From: Alviniconcha marisindica
Taxonomy: Eukaryota > Mollusca > Gastropoda > Provannidae
Length of the DNA stretch: 64,000 bases
NCBI GenBank assembly: GCA_018857735.1
Contig: JABMCL010003147.1
Span: 1 to 64,000 of the forward strand
Direction: 5' to 3'
The translations under genes were made by a program, and so were the position numbers. Positions 1-12,789 of this stretch are shown in pieces. The notes beneath the pieces were generated by a model that saw nothing but the letters and a program-made list of their open reading frames with translations, was not told the DNA's origin and ran no database searches. The first letter of the stretch is position 1; every line of letters begins with the position of its first letter.

Positions 1-3000
1 GGGTGTGGGTTATATATATATATGTTATGTGTGATGAGAATGGAAGGAGAATGCGAGTTGGACTTAGTTGGTCTGGGTGAGTGTGTGAGCTTAACTGCTC
101 TGTGCAGATAGAAAACAAATTTTATGCATAGTTAACTGCCAGTGTTCTGAAACTAGATTGAAACACAGAAAAGGTTGAAAAGAACACTTATTTAATCACT
201 TAGGCAGTTAAAGTAAGCATTCTTTTGAACGTTTTTTGTGTTTCAGTCTGTGTGGGAGAGCTGAGATGGAGAATGTTAGTGGCTTGTTTGCTCTGTGTCG
301 GTGCTAGTTTGTCATGGTGTGTGTGTGAGAGAGAACATGAGGGAGAATGTGGGAGTGTGTCTGGCTTAGTCTGGGTAGGGGTAGAGGACAGAGAAGAGAG
401 AGAATTGTGAAGTGTCAAATTATTGACTGGTTAAGATTGTATTACAAATTGTGCTGATGTAGTTTTTGCAGATGGCATTTGAATTGTGTGACCAAGTGCA
501 ATGATAGGTGATGGGAGGTTGTAGCTGTACCCTATTAGGCTCATGGACTGTTGCACGTTTTCTTCCAACCAGTGTGTGCTTAGACCTCATTTATTGTGAT
601 TTAATGTTAAAAGCATTATTTGCTGAAAAAGGTACTAACACTTGCCCATGAACCCAATGGGATATTGACCCAGTTCCAAATGCTTTCAAAACAACTTTTT
701 TTTAAAAAATTATGAAAAAATGTAATTTTTTTAACTTTAGTGTAAAACAAGAAGAAGTAAGTGAAACTGAAAGAAATAGCCACAGAGTGATTTCCTTTTT
801 ATAGTGTAAAACTATCAGACAAATGGAACCCAACAGGCCTGTTCACTTAAAACTCCAGCAGGTAAGTATCATACATATAGCATTGATTGATGTAGGTTTA
901 GTGTTTGACCAGGCATTTTGGCTTCTATTCTAGATATTTTCATTCTGTTGCTGATTACATAGTATTAATAGTAACTAGGTGTGTTTAAGTCACACATTAA
1001 TGGCTAAATCATGAGCAACACAGAAGCAGGTAAGTATATTGGAATAGGATAAAAAGTGAACCTCATTTAAGTTCATTTTAAGTCATGTCTGAATCAAATT
1101 TTAATAAACACTAGTTGGCTTTTATGAAAGCTGTCAAAGGTTCTCTCTATATATAATTAGTATAATGCCTAAAAATGAAGTAGGTCCAAATATAGCTTTG
1201 CATACTTCACCTACTTCCAGGAATTCTATTCTTATTTTTACTGTCCAGTTCATTCAACTTTATTTTTTGCCAGTGCTCTTCAAACATGAAGTGTTCTGTG
1301 TCAGAACAGGTAGATGGAAAATTGGTTTACTGTGTCGAGTCTGTGGACTGGACTTGTACTCGTGTATAACTTGATAAATTGTTTAGGCTGTGTTTGCTAT
1401 TCAACTATTGATTAAATTAAGTACATTAAATGTGCTTTCACAGTTTTCTGTGCCTTCAGATGTGAATCAGACTCAGTTATAATTGTTTTGTGGACTTGTT
1501 TTGCCCTGATATGACCTTTGTAGTTGACTTTGCATTAAATATCAATAATCCATCTCTCACACACACACGCACATATATATGATTCAAAGCAGTTGACAGG
1601 GCTTTCAATTCACAAATTATTTCCTGTGAGGAGTCCTACATGGCAGTTCGACACAGGCAGAAATTGGAAGTCCTTCCACAGAGAACCCAGAGCAGTGAAC
1701 AATTGGCTCTTTAAATGCTTTGCCACAGTAGCATGCTCTAGATGCGTTTTCTAATGTTCCCTCTTCTGAGCACAAACAGCTGTCAAACATTCTCCCTTTA
1801 TCCTGGAACAAGTCAGAATATAGCCACCCATGCTTTAACCGCTGCCAGGCAATGAGGCATTTATTTCTTGCGTTATGATTTCAGCCTTCCAGGTCTGTTC
1901 AGCATTATTTGTTGCAAAACCTCTTTTCACGTTTTTTTTGCATTAGGTCAATAGGTGTGGCTGTAACAGGTTCTTCTTCAGGTTCACAGAATAAAATAGG
2001 TCACTCGGCGCATTGTCAGAAGCAATTAATGCAGGTTCCTTTGTTGGGAGCTCACAGAATATAACTATAAGCTTAAAGCTTCTGAAACTGGTACATGTGG
2101 GTTTATTTACTTGTGTCTGCCCAGATGTATTAACCAGCATGGCTGACTGGGCTGTGAGTGTTACCTATTAAGTTGCTCATGTACATATGTTTGTCCTGAT
2201 GTGTCAGTGTGTGGCTGACAGGACGTCAAAACAAAACAATTTTTTTTATAACTGTTTAAAGGCCTTTAAAAGGTTGGAATATGGTGATGCACACTACCTT
2301 CCTTCTCACCTGATTCACCTTCAGTTTGTAGCAGGTCAGAATATAGCCATGCATGCTTCATCTGCTGACCAGAAATCTGCTTTAATAATTTTGACCTTAC
2401 TTCATTTAGCTTTTCATCTTTAAAAAGCAGCAACATCATCTCCCACTTTCTGCAAAGGGACCTGACTCATTGTTACAGTTGATTGTGCAGATTCATGTGT
2501 TTAGAGCGATGGACAAGGAGTAGGTTTTAATAAATGGATGAGGAGTAGGCTTCAGATGTAAAGCAACCCACCATTTCCCTTATTTTGCACTGTACTGCAG
2601 TTCTGACTACACATATAATTGCAAAGATTCCCATGATGGTGTAGTGCATCTTCAAAAATCAAGGCCCCTGAACAAAGAATCTGAAGCTACAAGTATCAGA
2701 AACTATGTTTCAGCTTTAAAATCAGAAGTAGGTATACATTACACTTTTATAGCTTTACGCATTTCACCTTTTGCAGGAAGTTTGCCCTTCTGACTTTTGT
2801 CTTTACACTTAAAGTTTGATTTGAGCTACATGTCTGTTTTTCCACAGTCCACTTACGACAAAGTGATGTGCATGCCATAAAATTGAATTAGACGTGGTAT
2901 ATATATGGCATTTGTTTTGCCCTAAAAGAATTTTTGCTCTTGACCAGGCATTAAACATCAGTAACTAGGATTCAGGTTCTGGACCAGGTGAAGACTTACA

Positions 3001-3840
3001 AAATAGCTACTGGTTATACTTATATTTGACTAGATGATTGACTGTGCCCTGCCATTTACTGATTTATCTGTTTGCAATCTGAGGGCAGTCTGGAGGTTTT
3101 GTGCTCACCTCCACCAGTGTCAGGTATTCATTTGAGAACCTGGTTTAAAACTTTCATTGATTATTCTGATGCCAAAAAACACACCAAAACAACAACAGAA
3201 AAGGTATCAATAAAAACTTTGCTCTGCTCTTCTGATGCAAATCAAACCAAAAACAACAACAGAAAAGGCACTAATAAAAACTCTGGTCTGGTTATTAGCT
3301 CTGCTCTGTCTTCATTTTACATTGTGTTACATCCTCCCCACCCCCCACCCCCACCCCCACATCCCTTTATTTTTCTGTCTTTATTTTTGTCTCTTTGTTT
3401 CTTGTGGTCCTCATTTATTGTCCGTGACTGATTCTTTTTCTTTTGTATCTCTTAAATTTTGCCTTTGTGCGGTTCTGTGAGTGAGTGAGACCTGTTAATT
3501 ACTGGTAATTATTTAATAACTTGGGGGGAGAGAAATACCAGATTTTTATTTCAGCAGTTGCATTAATGGGATTTGTAAATTGGATAAGTTCAAAATGCTC
3601 TTGGCTTGTATTGTGCAGTTCATCAGCTGAGCAAGGATGTGAGCTAATTAAAACACTTCCTGGAAGTTTCTTGAAGGTATTCCTGGGAAGATGTATTTTC
3701 GCTGCCTTCCTAATTAATTTTTGTCATCAGTTATAAATACGTTCTGAGGCATATTTATGCTTAGTTATTGATAAAGTTGTTGCTCAGTTTGACTTTTGGT
3801 TGTGTTTAAATTGTTTTTCTAAGATTGTAAGAGTAACGTT
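1..3840. other. AT-rich DNA without a recognisable gene
   Basis: No open frame here resembles a known protein. The stretch holds diverged copies of a short dispersed repeat with the core CAGAATATAGCCA, near 1186, 1806 and 2334, with a further copy near 44650. A diverged SINE-like tail (GCCCTGATATGACC, then GTTGACT) lies near 1502-1540. A (CA)n run at 1558-1572 and a C-rich run near 3335-3360 are simple sequence. It reads as intergenic or intronic DNA. Confidence 0.5.
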
Positions 3841-3849
3841 TCATTTCTT

Positions 3850-4860
3850 CTAGCTTGTTTTGCCCTGATGCAGCCTGGGTGGTTGATGGTGCATTAGATA
3901 AAACTCCTTAACAGCTCTTTTTTCATCAGTTGTAAATAAGTTCAAAATGATTTATTTGTGCTTGACTTTTTGGTAGTGTTAAAAACATTTTTCTAAAGGT
4001 AACATTTGATTTTTTTCTAGTTTGTTTTGCCCTGGTGCAACCTGGGTGGTTGCGAGTACATTAGATAAAACTTCATCTATCAGCCAGCTCTTTTTTTTCC
4101 ATCAGTTGTAAATAAGTTCAAAATGATTTACTTTTACTTGACTTTTTGGTAGTGTTAAACATTTTCTAAAAGTAACATTGGATTTTTTCTAGCTTGTTTT
4201 GCCCTGGTGCAACCTGGGCGGTTGATGGTGCATTAGATAAAACTCCTTAACAGCTCTTTTTTCATCAGTTGTAAATAAGTTCAAAATGATTTATTTGTGC
4301 TTGACTTTTTGATAGTGTTAAAAACATTTTTCTAAAGGTAACATTTGATTTTTTTCTAGTTTGTTTTGCCCTGGTGCAACCTGGGTGGTTGCGAGTACAT
4401 TAGATAAAACTTCATCTATCAGCCAGCTCTTTTTTTTTCATCAGTTGTAAATAAGTTCAAAATGATTTATTTTTACTTGACCTTTTAGTAATGTTAAACA
4501 TTTTCTAAAAGTAACATTTGATTTTTTTCTAGCTTGTTTTGCCCTGGTGCAACCTGGGTGGTTGACAGTGCATTGCCATTAGATAAAACTTCATCTATCA
4601 GCCAGATCTTTTTTTCATCAGTTGTAAATAAGTTCAAAATGATTTATTTTTACTTGACCTTTAGGTAATGTTAAACATTTTCTAAAAGTAACATTTGATT
4701 TTTTTCAAGCTTGTTTTGCCCTAGTGCAACCTGGGTGGTTGACAGTGCATTAGATAAAATTTCATCTATCAGCCAGCTCTTTTTTTTTCTTCATCAGTTG
4801 TAAATAAGTTCCTAGTCAAAGTTCAACTTTCAGTTTTATTAATGCTTGACTTTTTACTGT
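3850..4860 (+). repeat. ~171-bp tandem repeat derived from a SINE-like tail
   Basis: About six units begin with CTTGTTTTGCCCTGGTGCAA near 3853, 4021, 4193, 4360, 4533 and 4710, so the period is about 171 bp. The start of the unit resembles the dispersed tail GCCCTGATATAACC...GGTTGACTGGGCGTAAAAC found elsewhere in the window. Each unit also carries a T-rich tract ending in TAG (TTTTTTTCTAG), which looks like a 3' splice site. Neighbouring units alternate in sequence, suggesting a two-unit higher-order repeat of about 340 bp. Confidence 0.8.
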
Positions 4861-5149
4861 TTTAATGTGCATTTAAATAATTTTCTAAAAGTAATGTTTG
4901 TTTGTTTTTTTAGTGGCCAACTCTTCTTTTCTTCAGTTTTTTTCATTAGTTATTAAAGTTTGAAAGCTTGATCATTAATAATTTTACTGTGACTTTTGGT
5001 TGTGTTTAATTGTTTCTTTAAATTAATGTTTAATTTCATATTGCTTGTTTTGCCGGTGTGTCACCTGGGAACCCATTAATCTGTCAGCCAGCTCTCCTTA
5101 CAGCTGTTTAATTATGACCAAAAAAGTATGCCTATCAGTAATTTCAACT

Positions 5150-5410
5150 TGCATTCCATGTTCATTTCTTTCATTGCAGTTTAAGCAAGCAGATTAAGAG
5201 GCAGGTTAAGGCTTACTTAAGAGGATTTGCTATAGTGTTTCGTCATTGCGACTTTAATTCCATGTTCATTTCTTTCTTTTCAGTTTAAGCAGACAGGTTA
5301 AGAAGCAGGATTTGCTATAGTGTTTCATCATTGCCACTTGCATTCCATGTTCATTTCTTTCTTTTCAGTTTAAGCAGGCAGGTTAACGCTTGCTTAACAG
5401 GATTTGCTGT
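5150..5410 (+). repeat. Short tandem repeat with T-rich tract and CAG
   Basis: Three copies of a unit contain CATGTTCATTTCTTTC, a CAG, then TTTAAGCAGACAGGTTAAG and GGATTTGCTATAGTG. As in the neighbouring satellite, every copy carries a pyrimidine tract followed by CAG, so it resembles a duplicated 3' splice site. No coding sequence follows it. Confidence 0.65.
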
Positions 5411-6290
5411 AACATATCATCACTTCCAGGACATAATTTGAGCCGCATTTCTTTCAGAATTAATTTCAATACACCCTGACCCAGAAAGCAAGGAGGAGAA
5501 AATGAAAACAAGACTTGATTTACTGTTTAAATGAGGTGAATGATTTTTGAATGTATATTCTGTGTAAATAATACTTTTCAGGAATTTGTTCCAGTTTGCC
5601 GTGACAGCAGTATATTTTTTGTCAAGGAAACTTAACTCTCTTTTTTCCAGTTTGCTGCGGCTGCAGTAATTTTTGTAAATGATAAACTTTCTTCTAGTTG
5701 CACTGATTTTTGTAAATGATCATGCAGACCAGCTTTATCAATGAGTTACTGCTCAGAAATTAACATAAAGTATTTGGATCTTAGAAATCAGGATAAGGCC
5801 ATATATTTGTTGTTGTTGCAGTCCTGAACATGAAATCATCAATTTGTTTATTATTATTGCAATAATAACATGACATGACTTTACCATTCCTTGTCCAGTC
5901 CTTATTTTCAGTAATTTGCATTAAGCATAACAGGATCATTCTTTTTGATTTTTGTTTTGTTTGTTGTGTGTGTGGTTTTGTTGTGTGTGTGTGTGTGGGG
6001 GATATTGCAATAATTGGTCTTATCACTGGTTCATTAAAAATCCTTGTTTCTGGAATTAGTAACTGGATCATTCATTCCTTTGTTATTGCAGTAATTAGTA
6101 TAAGTACATCACTCTCTGTTTATGAAGTAAGTGACTCATTCTTTAGCCATTGCAGTAATTAGTATAATTAGTAATTGCATCATTCTCTGTTAAGGAAGTC
6201 TTCAGTAGTTGCAGCAATTAGCATGAAGTCATTCGATCAGTCTCTATCTTTGAAGTAAGTAACTTGATCATTCCTGAAGGGGTCTCACTT
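5411..6290. other. AT-rich DNA with short diverged repeats
   Basis: No gene is recognised. Short repeats around TTGCAGTAATTAGTATAA occur at about 6088, 6155 and 6210. A GT-rich run lies at 5965-6000. Confidence 0.4.
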
Positions 6291-7426
6291 TTATCTTCCA
6301 CCAACAGATTCTGTTTCTGAAGGAGCACATTGACAGTCTTTTTTACTGGGCCCCGGTCCTGGATGTTTGAGTTGTCTGTCTCCAGGCTGTGGATGGCTGT
6401 GACTTGGCCTGTTGGCTGTCACACCCTTCACTGCCCATGCAACTTTGCAACACCACCTTCCTGGCCATTGGGTCTTCCTGGTGACCTCCTCATGCTGACA
6501 GCTTCTTGGAGCCACAGATGAAAGCTGGATGTCAGGTGCAGACTGAAAGTGGACAAACGACTCCTCTAGAGGAGCTTAACAAGAGGTGCTGCCCCCTCAC
6601 TAACGCCCCCTACACCCCAAGGTAATGATTTGTCTTGCATGAAAAGAGGCAGAAGTTGGAATGATCAATTCAGTGTCAATCAAAGTTAAAGTGTCTGGCC
6701 AGGACAAAAAATAGTAAGTATTCAGCTGCTGTTAAGGTGGGATCTTTCAAACTTTGTGCAACTGTATCTTCATTATTGCAGCCACAGTTTGCTAGCCTGC
6801 AATGCATATTTGTGGCGGTTGTTTTGCACCTGGAGTGTGACAACAAACCCAATCTTTCGCTCATTTTGGTGCCAATTTCACTGTGTGTTTTTTTAGGTCA
6901 GCAAGGTGATCACTATATAGCAATTTTTTTTCAGTGGTTCAAAAGTTCTAACAAAAAGAGAGAGTGCAGTTTGGCGCTGTTGAAGTGAGTCTGCTAATTT
7001 TCCTGTTAAATGAAACTGAAAAGAAAAATTCCCTTTCATTATATTAGAGTTCCCACAAGAGCCCAGATTAGTGCTCAGGGAACTGATACAGAAAAGAGAC
7101 TGGTGCATGTCCTGTGTGTGTGTTTGGAACCCAAGTAGCCGAGAGATTGTGCTCCCTCACAGGTGGAGTTTTGATCAGTGGAGGTGTGGTCTGTATGTTT
7201 TGTCCTACCTCCTTGGCATTGTACTTTGCCTGCTGGTCTGGGTGTGAGCCCAGACTGATCTTCCAGTCTCCCTGGAGTGCCCAAGGTGAGATCGTCTCGC
7301 ACTTGGGTTTCTCAACTGCCTGCATGAAAGATCCTTAGTCACAGCTACTTCAGGAGATTTTGTCTGTGTGCATGTATGAGTGTTTCTTTTTCTTCCTCTT
7401 ACTCTGCTGACTAGTCTTCATCAACT

Positions 7427-7472
7427 CTCTCTGTCTCTGTCTCTCTCTGTCTGTCTGTGTGTGTGTGTGTGT

Positions 7473-7541
<69 letters not shown>

Positions 7542-8860
7542 TCCCACCTCCTCCTCCCTCCCTCTCTCCTTTCCTCCTATCTCTATTTCCTCCCCTCCCT
7601 TCGCCCTGATATAACCATACCAGTTGATTGGGAGTAAAACACCAACTTACTTACTTACTCCTCCCCTCCCCCACTGTCTCTCTCCCTCTGTCTCTCTCCC
7701 TCTGTCTCTCTCCCTCTGTCTCTCCCCATCTGTCTCTCCTCTTCTGTCTCTGTCCCCATCTGTCTCCCCCCTTCTGTCTCTCTCCCTATCTCTCTCCCCA
7801 TCTGTCTCTCCCACTCTGTCTCTCTCCCCGTCTGTCTCTCTCCCCATCTGTCTCTCCCCCTCTGTCTCTTCCCCATCTGTCTCTCCCCCTCTGTCTCTCT
7901 CCCCCTCTGTCTCTCTCCCATCTGTCTCTCCCCCTCTGTCTCTTTCCCATCTGTCTCTCTCCCTCTGTCTCTCTCCCTCTGTCTCTCTCCCCATCTGTCT
8001 CTCCCCCTCTGTCTCTTTCCCCATCTGTCTCTCCCCTCTGTCTCTCTACCCATCTGTCTCTCCCCATCTGTCTCCCCCTCTGTCCTCCTCTGTCTCTCTA
8101 CCCATCTGTCTCTCCTCTGTCTTCTCTCTGTTCTCTACCTGTCTCTTCTACCTCTGTCTCTCTAGCCATCTGTCTCTCCCACTCTGACTCATGCCCCTGT
8201 CTCAGTCTCTCTCCCATCTGTCTCTCCCCTCTGTCCCTCCCTCTGTCTCTCTACCCATCTGTCTCTCCCCCTCTGTCCTCCCCTCTGTCTCTACCCATCT
8301 GTCTCTCCCCTCTGTCCCTCCCCTCTGTCTCTCTCCCTCTGTCTCTCTCCTCTGTCCTCCCCTCTGTCCTCTACCCATCTGCTCCCCTCTGCCCTCCCCC
8401 TCTGTCTCTTACCCATCTGTCTCTCCCTCTGTCCTCCCCTCTGTCTCTCTACCCATCTGTCTCTCCCCCTCTGTCCTCCCCACTGTCTCTCTCCCATCTG
8501 TCTCTCCCCTCTGTCCCTCCCCCTCTGTCTCTCACCCATCTGTCTCTCCCTCTGTCCTCCCTCTGTCTCTCTCCTCTGTCTCTCTCCCTCTGTCCTCCCC
8601 TCTTTCTCTACCCATCTGTCCTCCCCCTCTGTCCTCCCCTCGTCTCTCCTCTGTCTCTCTCCCTTGTCCCTCCCCTCTGTCTCTCTCCATCTGTCTCTCC
8701 CCCTCTGTCCCTCCCCTCTGTCTCTCTACCCATCTGTCTCTCCCCCCTGTCCTCCCCTCTGTCTCTCTACCATCTGTCTCTCCCCCTTCCCTCCCCTCTG
8801 TCTCTCTCCTCGTCTCTCTCCCTCCGTTCTCTATCCTCTGTCCTCCCTCTGTTTGTGTAG
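7427..8860. repeat. CT-rich satellite between the foldback arms
   Basis: (CT)n is followed by an irregular array of CTGTCTCTCTCCC / CATCTGTCTCTCCCC units. It yields open frames of up to 410 residues on both strands (Ser/Leu/Pro-rich or Glu/Arg-rich). These are translations of the repeat and not genes. The homologous spacer of copy B is only about 290 bp, so this array has expanded or the other has contracted. Confidence 0.9.
7602..7660 (+). repeat. SINE-like 3' tail
   Basis: GCCCTGATATAACC, then GTTGATTGGGAGTAAAACACC, ending CTTACTTACTTACT. The same tail recurs at 50677 and 52336 and, more diverged, at 17991 and 56501. It is present in foldback copy A but not at the matching place in copy B. 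Confidence 0.6.
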
Positions 8861-9689
8861 TGAGTGTGTGTGGGGGGGGTAAGACTGATTATTAAGGACT
8901 ATGCTGTCTAAGGATCTTGAGAGTAGGTGGCCAGTGAAACACAGGTGTCAGTCGTTCTTACCTTAGGTACCTGGGAGACTAGAAGCTCACTCTGGTCTCA
9001 TAGCCACACTGGCTGACAGAGTACAATGCCAATTAGGGCCAGGATGAAATCATGCAGCACACTTGCACTGCTCACAACTCTGCTGGTGAGTGGTAAACAT
9101 CTCTTGACTACTTGGGTTTCAAACACATGTGTATAACATTCAAACACACTCACAAACACATACATGAATATGCATTCTCCTGTAGTAGGAGATAAGCAGC
9201 AAAAAATCAGAATATGACATTGACCTTTATTTTATAAACTGCCAAACCTTAATGATACATCATTATGAGCTGGAGTGTTTTGTTAGTTGATTTGATTGCT
9301 TTGTTCAAAGTCAACAAGGTTGCTGTGTAATGTGAAAATTTCAGTGAATGTTCCTCCAGATGCCATCTTCTGAACTTTGAGTACACTTTTTAAAAGCGTC
9401 TTGTCAAAATATTTTTTTGCTATCTTTAAAGTAAGTCACAGTGTGGGTTCAGATAGTCAAAATATGATTCAGACTGTATTATGTTGTTGGAACTGTTCAT
9501 AATTTTTCAACAAAATCTTACCTTGATGGTACATCATCATTATTTAGTCTGCTGAAGAGATTGGATTGTTGTGTTCCTATTCAAAGCTTTAAGGTTGAAA
9601 ATTGTTGTGGTAATGCTTTGATCATTATGAATGAGCCAGAGTATTCTGCCTAAAGATTGATTTTGCTGTTTTCATGGTCAAGGTGTGCC

Positions 9690-10922
9690 TTGTGTGTCTG
9701 GCAGAAGCACATTGGCATAGGGTTTGTATAGGGACAGTCTTTTTACTGGGCCCCGGTCCTGGATGTTTGAGTTGTCTGTCTCCAGGCTGTGGATGGCTGC
9801 AACTTTGCAGCACCACCTTCCTGGCCATTGGGTCTTTCCTGGTGACCTAGCTCCTCTGCCCAGTCCGTCGGAGCTGTCTCCACATGCTGAGTCCTCAGCT
9901 GACCGAGGGTTTGAGACCTGTCAGCTACACTCACCTGGTTTGGCCCACCTGTTGAGGTAGCTTGCCAGGGTGTGGCTGGTGTCGCATGCTGACAGCTTCT
10001 TGGAGCCACAGATGAGAGCTGGATGTCAGGTGCAGACTGAAAGTGGACCAACGACTCCTGGAGAGGAGCTCAACTAGAGGTGCTGCCCTGTCCCTGACAC
10101 CCCTACACCCCAAGGTAACGATTTGACTTGGATGAAAAGACACAGATGTTGGAGTGATTGTTTCAGTGTCAGTCTAGGTATGGACAAAATATAGTAAGTA
10201 TTCAGCGGTTGCTAAGGTGGAATTTTTCAAACTTTGTGCAACTATATCATCATTATTGCAGCCACAGTTTGTTAGCCTGCAATGCATATTTATGGGAGTG
10301 GTTTCACACCTGGAGTGTGACAACAAACCAGATCTTTTGCTCATTTTGGTGGCAATTTCAGTGGGGTGGGGGTTTTTTTCCAGGTCAGCAAGGTCATCGC
10401 TACATACCATTTTCAGTGGTTCAAAAGTTCTGACAAAAAGAGAAAGTGCATTTAGGGAATGAAAGGGAATTTTATTTCTTCTCAGTTTCCTTTAACAGGA
10501 AGATTAGCTGACTCATATAAACGAGAAGAAAAATTCCCTTTCATTACATTAGAGTTCTGACCAGAGGCCAGGTTAGTGCTCGGGGAACTGATACAGAAAA
10601 GAGACTGGTACATGTCCTGTGTGTGTGTTTGGAACCCAAGTAGCCGAGAGATTGTGTTCCCTCACAGGTGGAGTTTTGATCAGTGGAGGTGTGGTCTGTA
10701 TGGTTTTGTCCTACCTCCTTGGCATTGTACTTTGCCTGCTGGTCTGGGTGTGAGCCCAGACTGATCTTCCAGTCTCCCTGGAGTGCCCAAGGTGAGATCG
10801 TCTCGCATTGGGTTTCTCGACTGCCTGCATGAAAGATCCTTAGTCACAGCTACTTTAGGAGATTCTTTCTGTGTGCATGTGTGAGTGTTTCTTTTTCTTT
10901 CTCTTACTTTGCTGACTAGTCT

Positions 10923-10988
<66 letters not shown>

Positions 10989-12230
10989 ACCTCCTCGTCG
11001 TCTCTCCCGACCTCCTTTCCTCCTATCTCTCTCCTTTCCTCCTCCTAGCTCCCCCTCTGTCTCTCTCCCTCTGTCTCTCTCCCCCTCTGTCTCTCTCCCC
11101 CTCTGTCTCTCTCCCCCACTGTCTCTCTCCCACTCTGTCTCTCTCCCTCTCTGTCTCTTTCCCCCACTGTCTCTCTCCCTTCTGTCTCTCCCCCTCTTCA
11201 TACACTTCTAGCTCCCCCCCCCCCCCCCCATGTCCCCCCACTCTCCACCCGCATGATCTCCTTTTACCAGTCTGTTTGCATGCATGAGTGTAGCTGGTAG
11301 GAAGAGAGAGAGGGTGTTTGTGTGTTTGTTTAGGTGTGTGTGTGTGGTTTTGCTTGTTTGTGCAATTTGTGTGTGTGGGGGGGGGGTTAAGGGGGCGGGG
11401 GGAGTTAGGGACTATTATTGTTATTATTATTAGTAGTAGTAGTATTAAGGACTATGCTGTCTAAGGATCTTGATGAGTAGGTGGCCAGTGAAACACAGGT
11501 GTCAGTCGTTCTTACCTTAGGTACCTGGGAGACTAGAAGCTCATTCTGGTCTCATAGCCACACTGGCTGGCAGAGTACAATGCCAATGAGGGCCAGGATG
11601 AAATCATGCAGAACACTTGCACTGCTCACAACTCTGCCGGTGAGTGAAACCCAAGTAGCATATAATGTTCAAACACACAAACTCATACATGCATGCATTG
11701 TCATATAGGAGATAAGCGACAATCAGAGTATGACATTCACCTGTATTTTTTAAACTGCTGATCCTTTTACAACCAAACCTTAATGATACAACATTATCAG
11801 TTGGAGTGTTTTGTCACTTGATTGGATTGCTTTGTTCAAAGTCAACAAGGTTGCAGTGAAATGTGAAAATTTCAGTGAATATTCCTCCAGTTGCCGTCTT
11901 CTGAACTTTGAGTACGCAACTTTTCAAAAGTGTCATGTGAAAATATTTGGTTGCTATCTTCAAAGTAAGTCACAGTGTGGGTTCAGATAGTCAAACTATG
12001 ACTCAGACTGTATTATGTTGTCTGAACTGTTCATTTTTCAGTGAAACTTACCTTGATGGTACATCATCATTATTAAGTGTGATGAAGAGATTGGATTGTT
12101 GTGTTCCTGTGCAAAGCATTAAGGTTGAAAACAGATGTGGTGATGCATCGATCATTACGAATGAGCCAGAGTATTATGCCCAAAGATTGATTTTGCTATC
12201 TTCATGGTCATGGTGTGCCTTGTATGTTTG
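9690..12230 (+). repeat. Segmental duplication, block B
   Basis: A tandem homologue of block A with the same order of segments, and an extra stretch (about 9850-9985) between the first two. The exon-like segment at 9991 carries a stop (AACTAG) where block A reads on. Its 3' part (about 12040-12235) also resembles 9500-9690, 12610-12800 and 13410-13585, which share GATGAAGAGATTGGATTGTT. Confidence 0.75.
10620..11680. mobile_element. Foldback-like inverted-repeat element, copy B
   Basis: The left arm at about 10622-10855 is nearly identical to the left arm of copy A. The right arm at about 11443-11670 is its inverted partner and nearly identical to the right arm of copy A. The spacer is a (CT)n tract, a CTCTGTCTCTCTCCC array (10926-11195), a C run, GT-rich DNA and a poly-G tract. 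Copies A and B probably arose together when the whole block was duplicated. Confidence 0.5.
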
Positions 12231-12259
12231 ACAGGGTTTGGCTGCTGTCACATGCTGAG

Positions 12260-12445
12260 GAAAAGAACAGCTCAACCAATAGGAAAACAACAGCTCAACC
12301 AAGAGGAAAAGAACAGCTCAACCAAGAGGAAAAGAACAGTTCAACCAAGAGGAAAACAACAGCTCAACCAAGAGGAAAACAACAGCTCAACCAAGAGGAA
12401 AACAACAGCTCAGCCAAGAGGAAAACAACAGCTCAACCAAAACAG
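12260..12445 (+). repeat. 23-bp tandem repeat
   Basis: About eight copies of a 23-bp unit starting AACAGCTCAACCAAGAGGAA. It is open in two frames (Gln/Asn/Lys/Arg-rich), but 23 is not a multiple of three and there is no gene context. Confidence 0.85.
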
Positions 12446-12474
12446 ATAACTTATTTCACTTTTCATCATCTTTA

Positions 12475-12580
12475 ACCATTTAACTGTTGTTTTGTAGCTT
12501 GACAAAGGGGATTACCCCGGAAATTTGCAGATTGTATGTTTGTGTCATAATAAATAAGCATTCTTTTGAACTTTTTGTGT
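12475..12580 (+). repeat. Dispersed repeat with GGGGATTACCCC core
   Basis: Contains TTTTGTAGCTTGACAAAGG, GGATTACCCC, AAATTTGCAGATTGT and AATAAATAAGCATTCTTTTG in that order. Other copies lie at 13245-13345 (+), 13683-13780 (-) and 56855-56998 (+), with a partial copy near 213-245. The family is not identified; it could be a MITE or a retroelement tail. Confidence 0.6.
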
Positions 12581-12789
12581 TTTCAACTGTTGATGATTGA
12601 TTTTTCAATGAAACTGACACTGATGGTACATCATTATTATTAATTCTGATGAAGAGATTGGATTGTTGTGTTGCAACTGAAAGCATTAATGTTGAAAACT
12701 GATGTGTTGATGCACTGATCATTATGAAACAGCCCGAGTATTATGCCTAAAGATTGAGTTTGCTCTCCTCATGGTCAGGGTGTGCCTTG

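Larger units (their letters stand above)
7115..9125. mobile_element. Foldback-like inverted-repeat element, copy A
   Basis: The sequence at about 7119-7345 matches the reverse complement of about 8900-9125. Shared landmarks are AACCCAAGTAG, TTGGCATTGTACT, AGTCTCCC and AAGATCCTTAG, in the same order. The arms are about 230 bp and clearly diverged. They enclose about 1.5 kb of CT-rich simple sequence. Long inverted arms around simple repeats are the architecture of foldback elements. No transposase is present, so mobility is inferred from the arrangement and from the second copy at 10620-11680. Confidence 0.5.
6290..9660 (+). repeat. Segmental duplication, block A
   Basis: Shares long stretches with block B (9690-12230). 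In order these are a segment starting TTTTTACTGGGCCCCGGTCC (6340; 9744), a segment starting CTTCTTGGAGCCACAGATGA (6501; 9991), a segment around ATTATTGCAGCCACAGTTTG (6772; 10253), a foldback-like element, and a 3' segment around GATGAAGAGATTGGATTGTT. The CTTCTTGGAG segment is exon-like in block A: it is preceded by CTGACAG, is open in one frame for about 40 codons (from FLEPQMKAGC) and ends CCCCAAG|GTAATG. The same frame has a stop in block B, so a coding role is unproven. Confidence 0.75.

Noticed and set aside
7624..8895. 410-, 234- and 187-residue frames on the + strand and Arg/Glu-rich frames on the - strand
   Set aside because: Direct translations of the CTGTCTCTCTCCC satellite.
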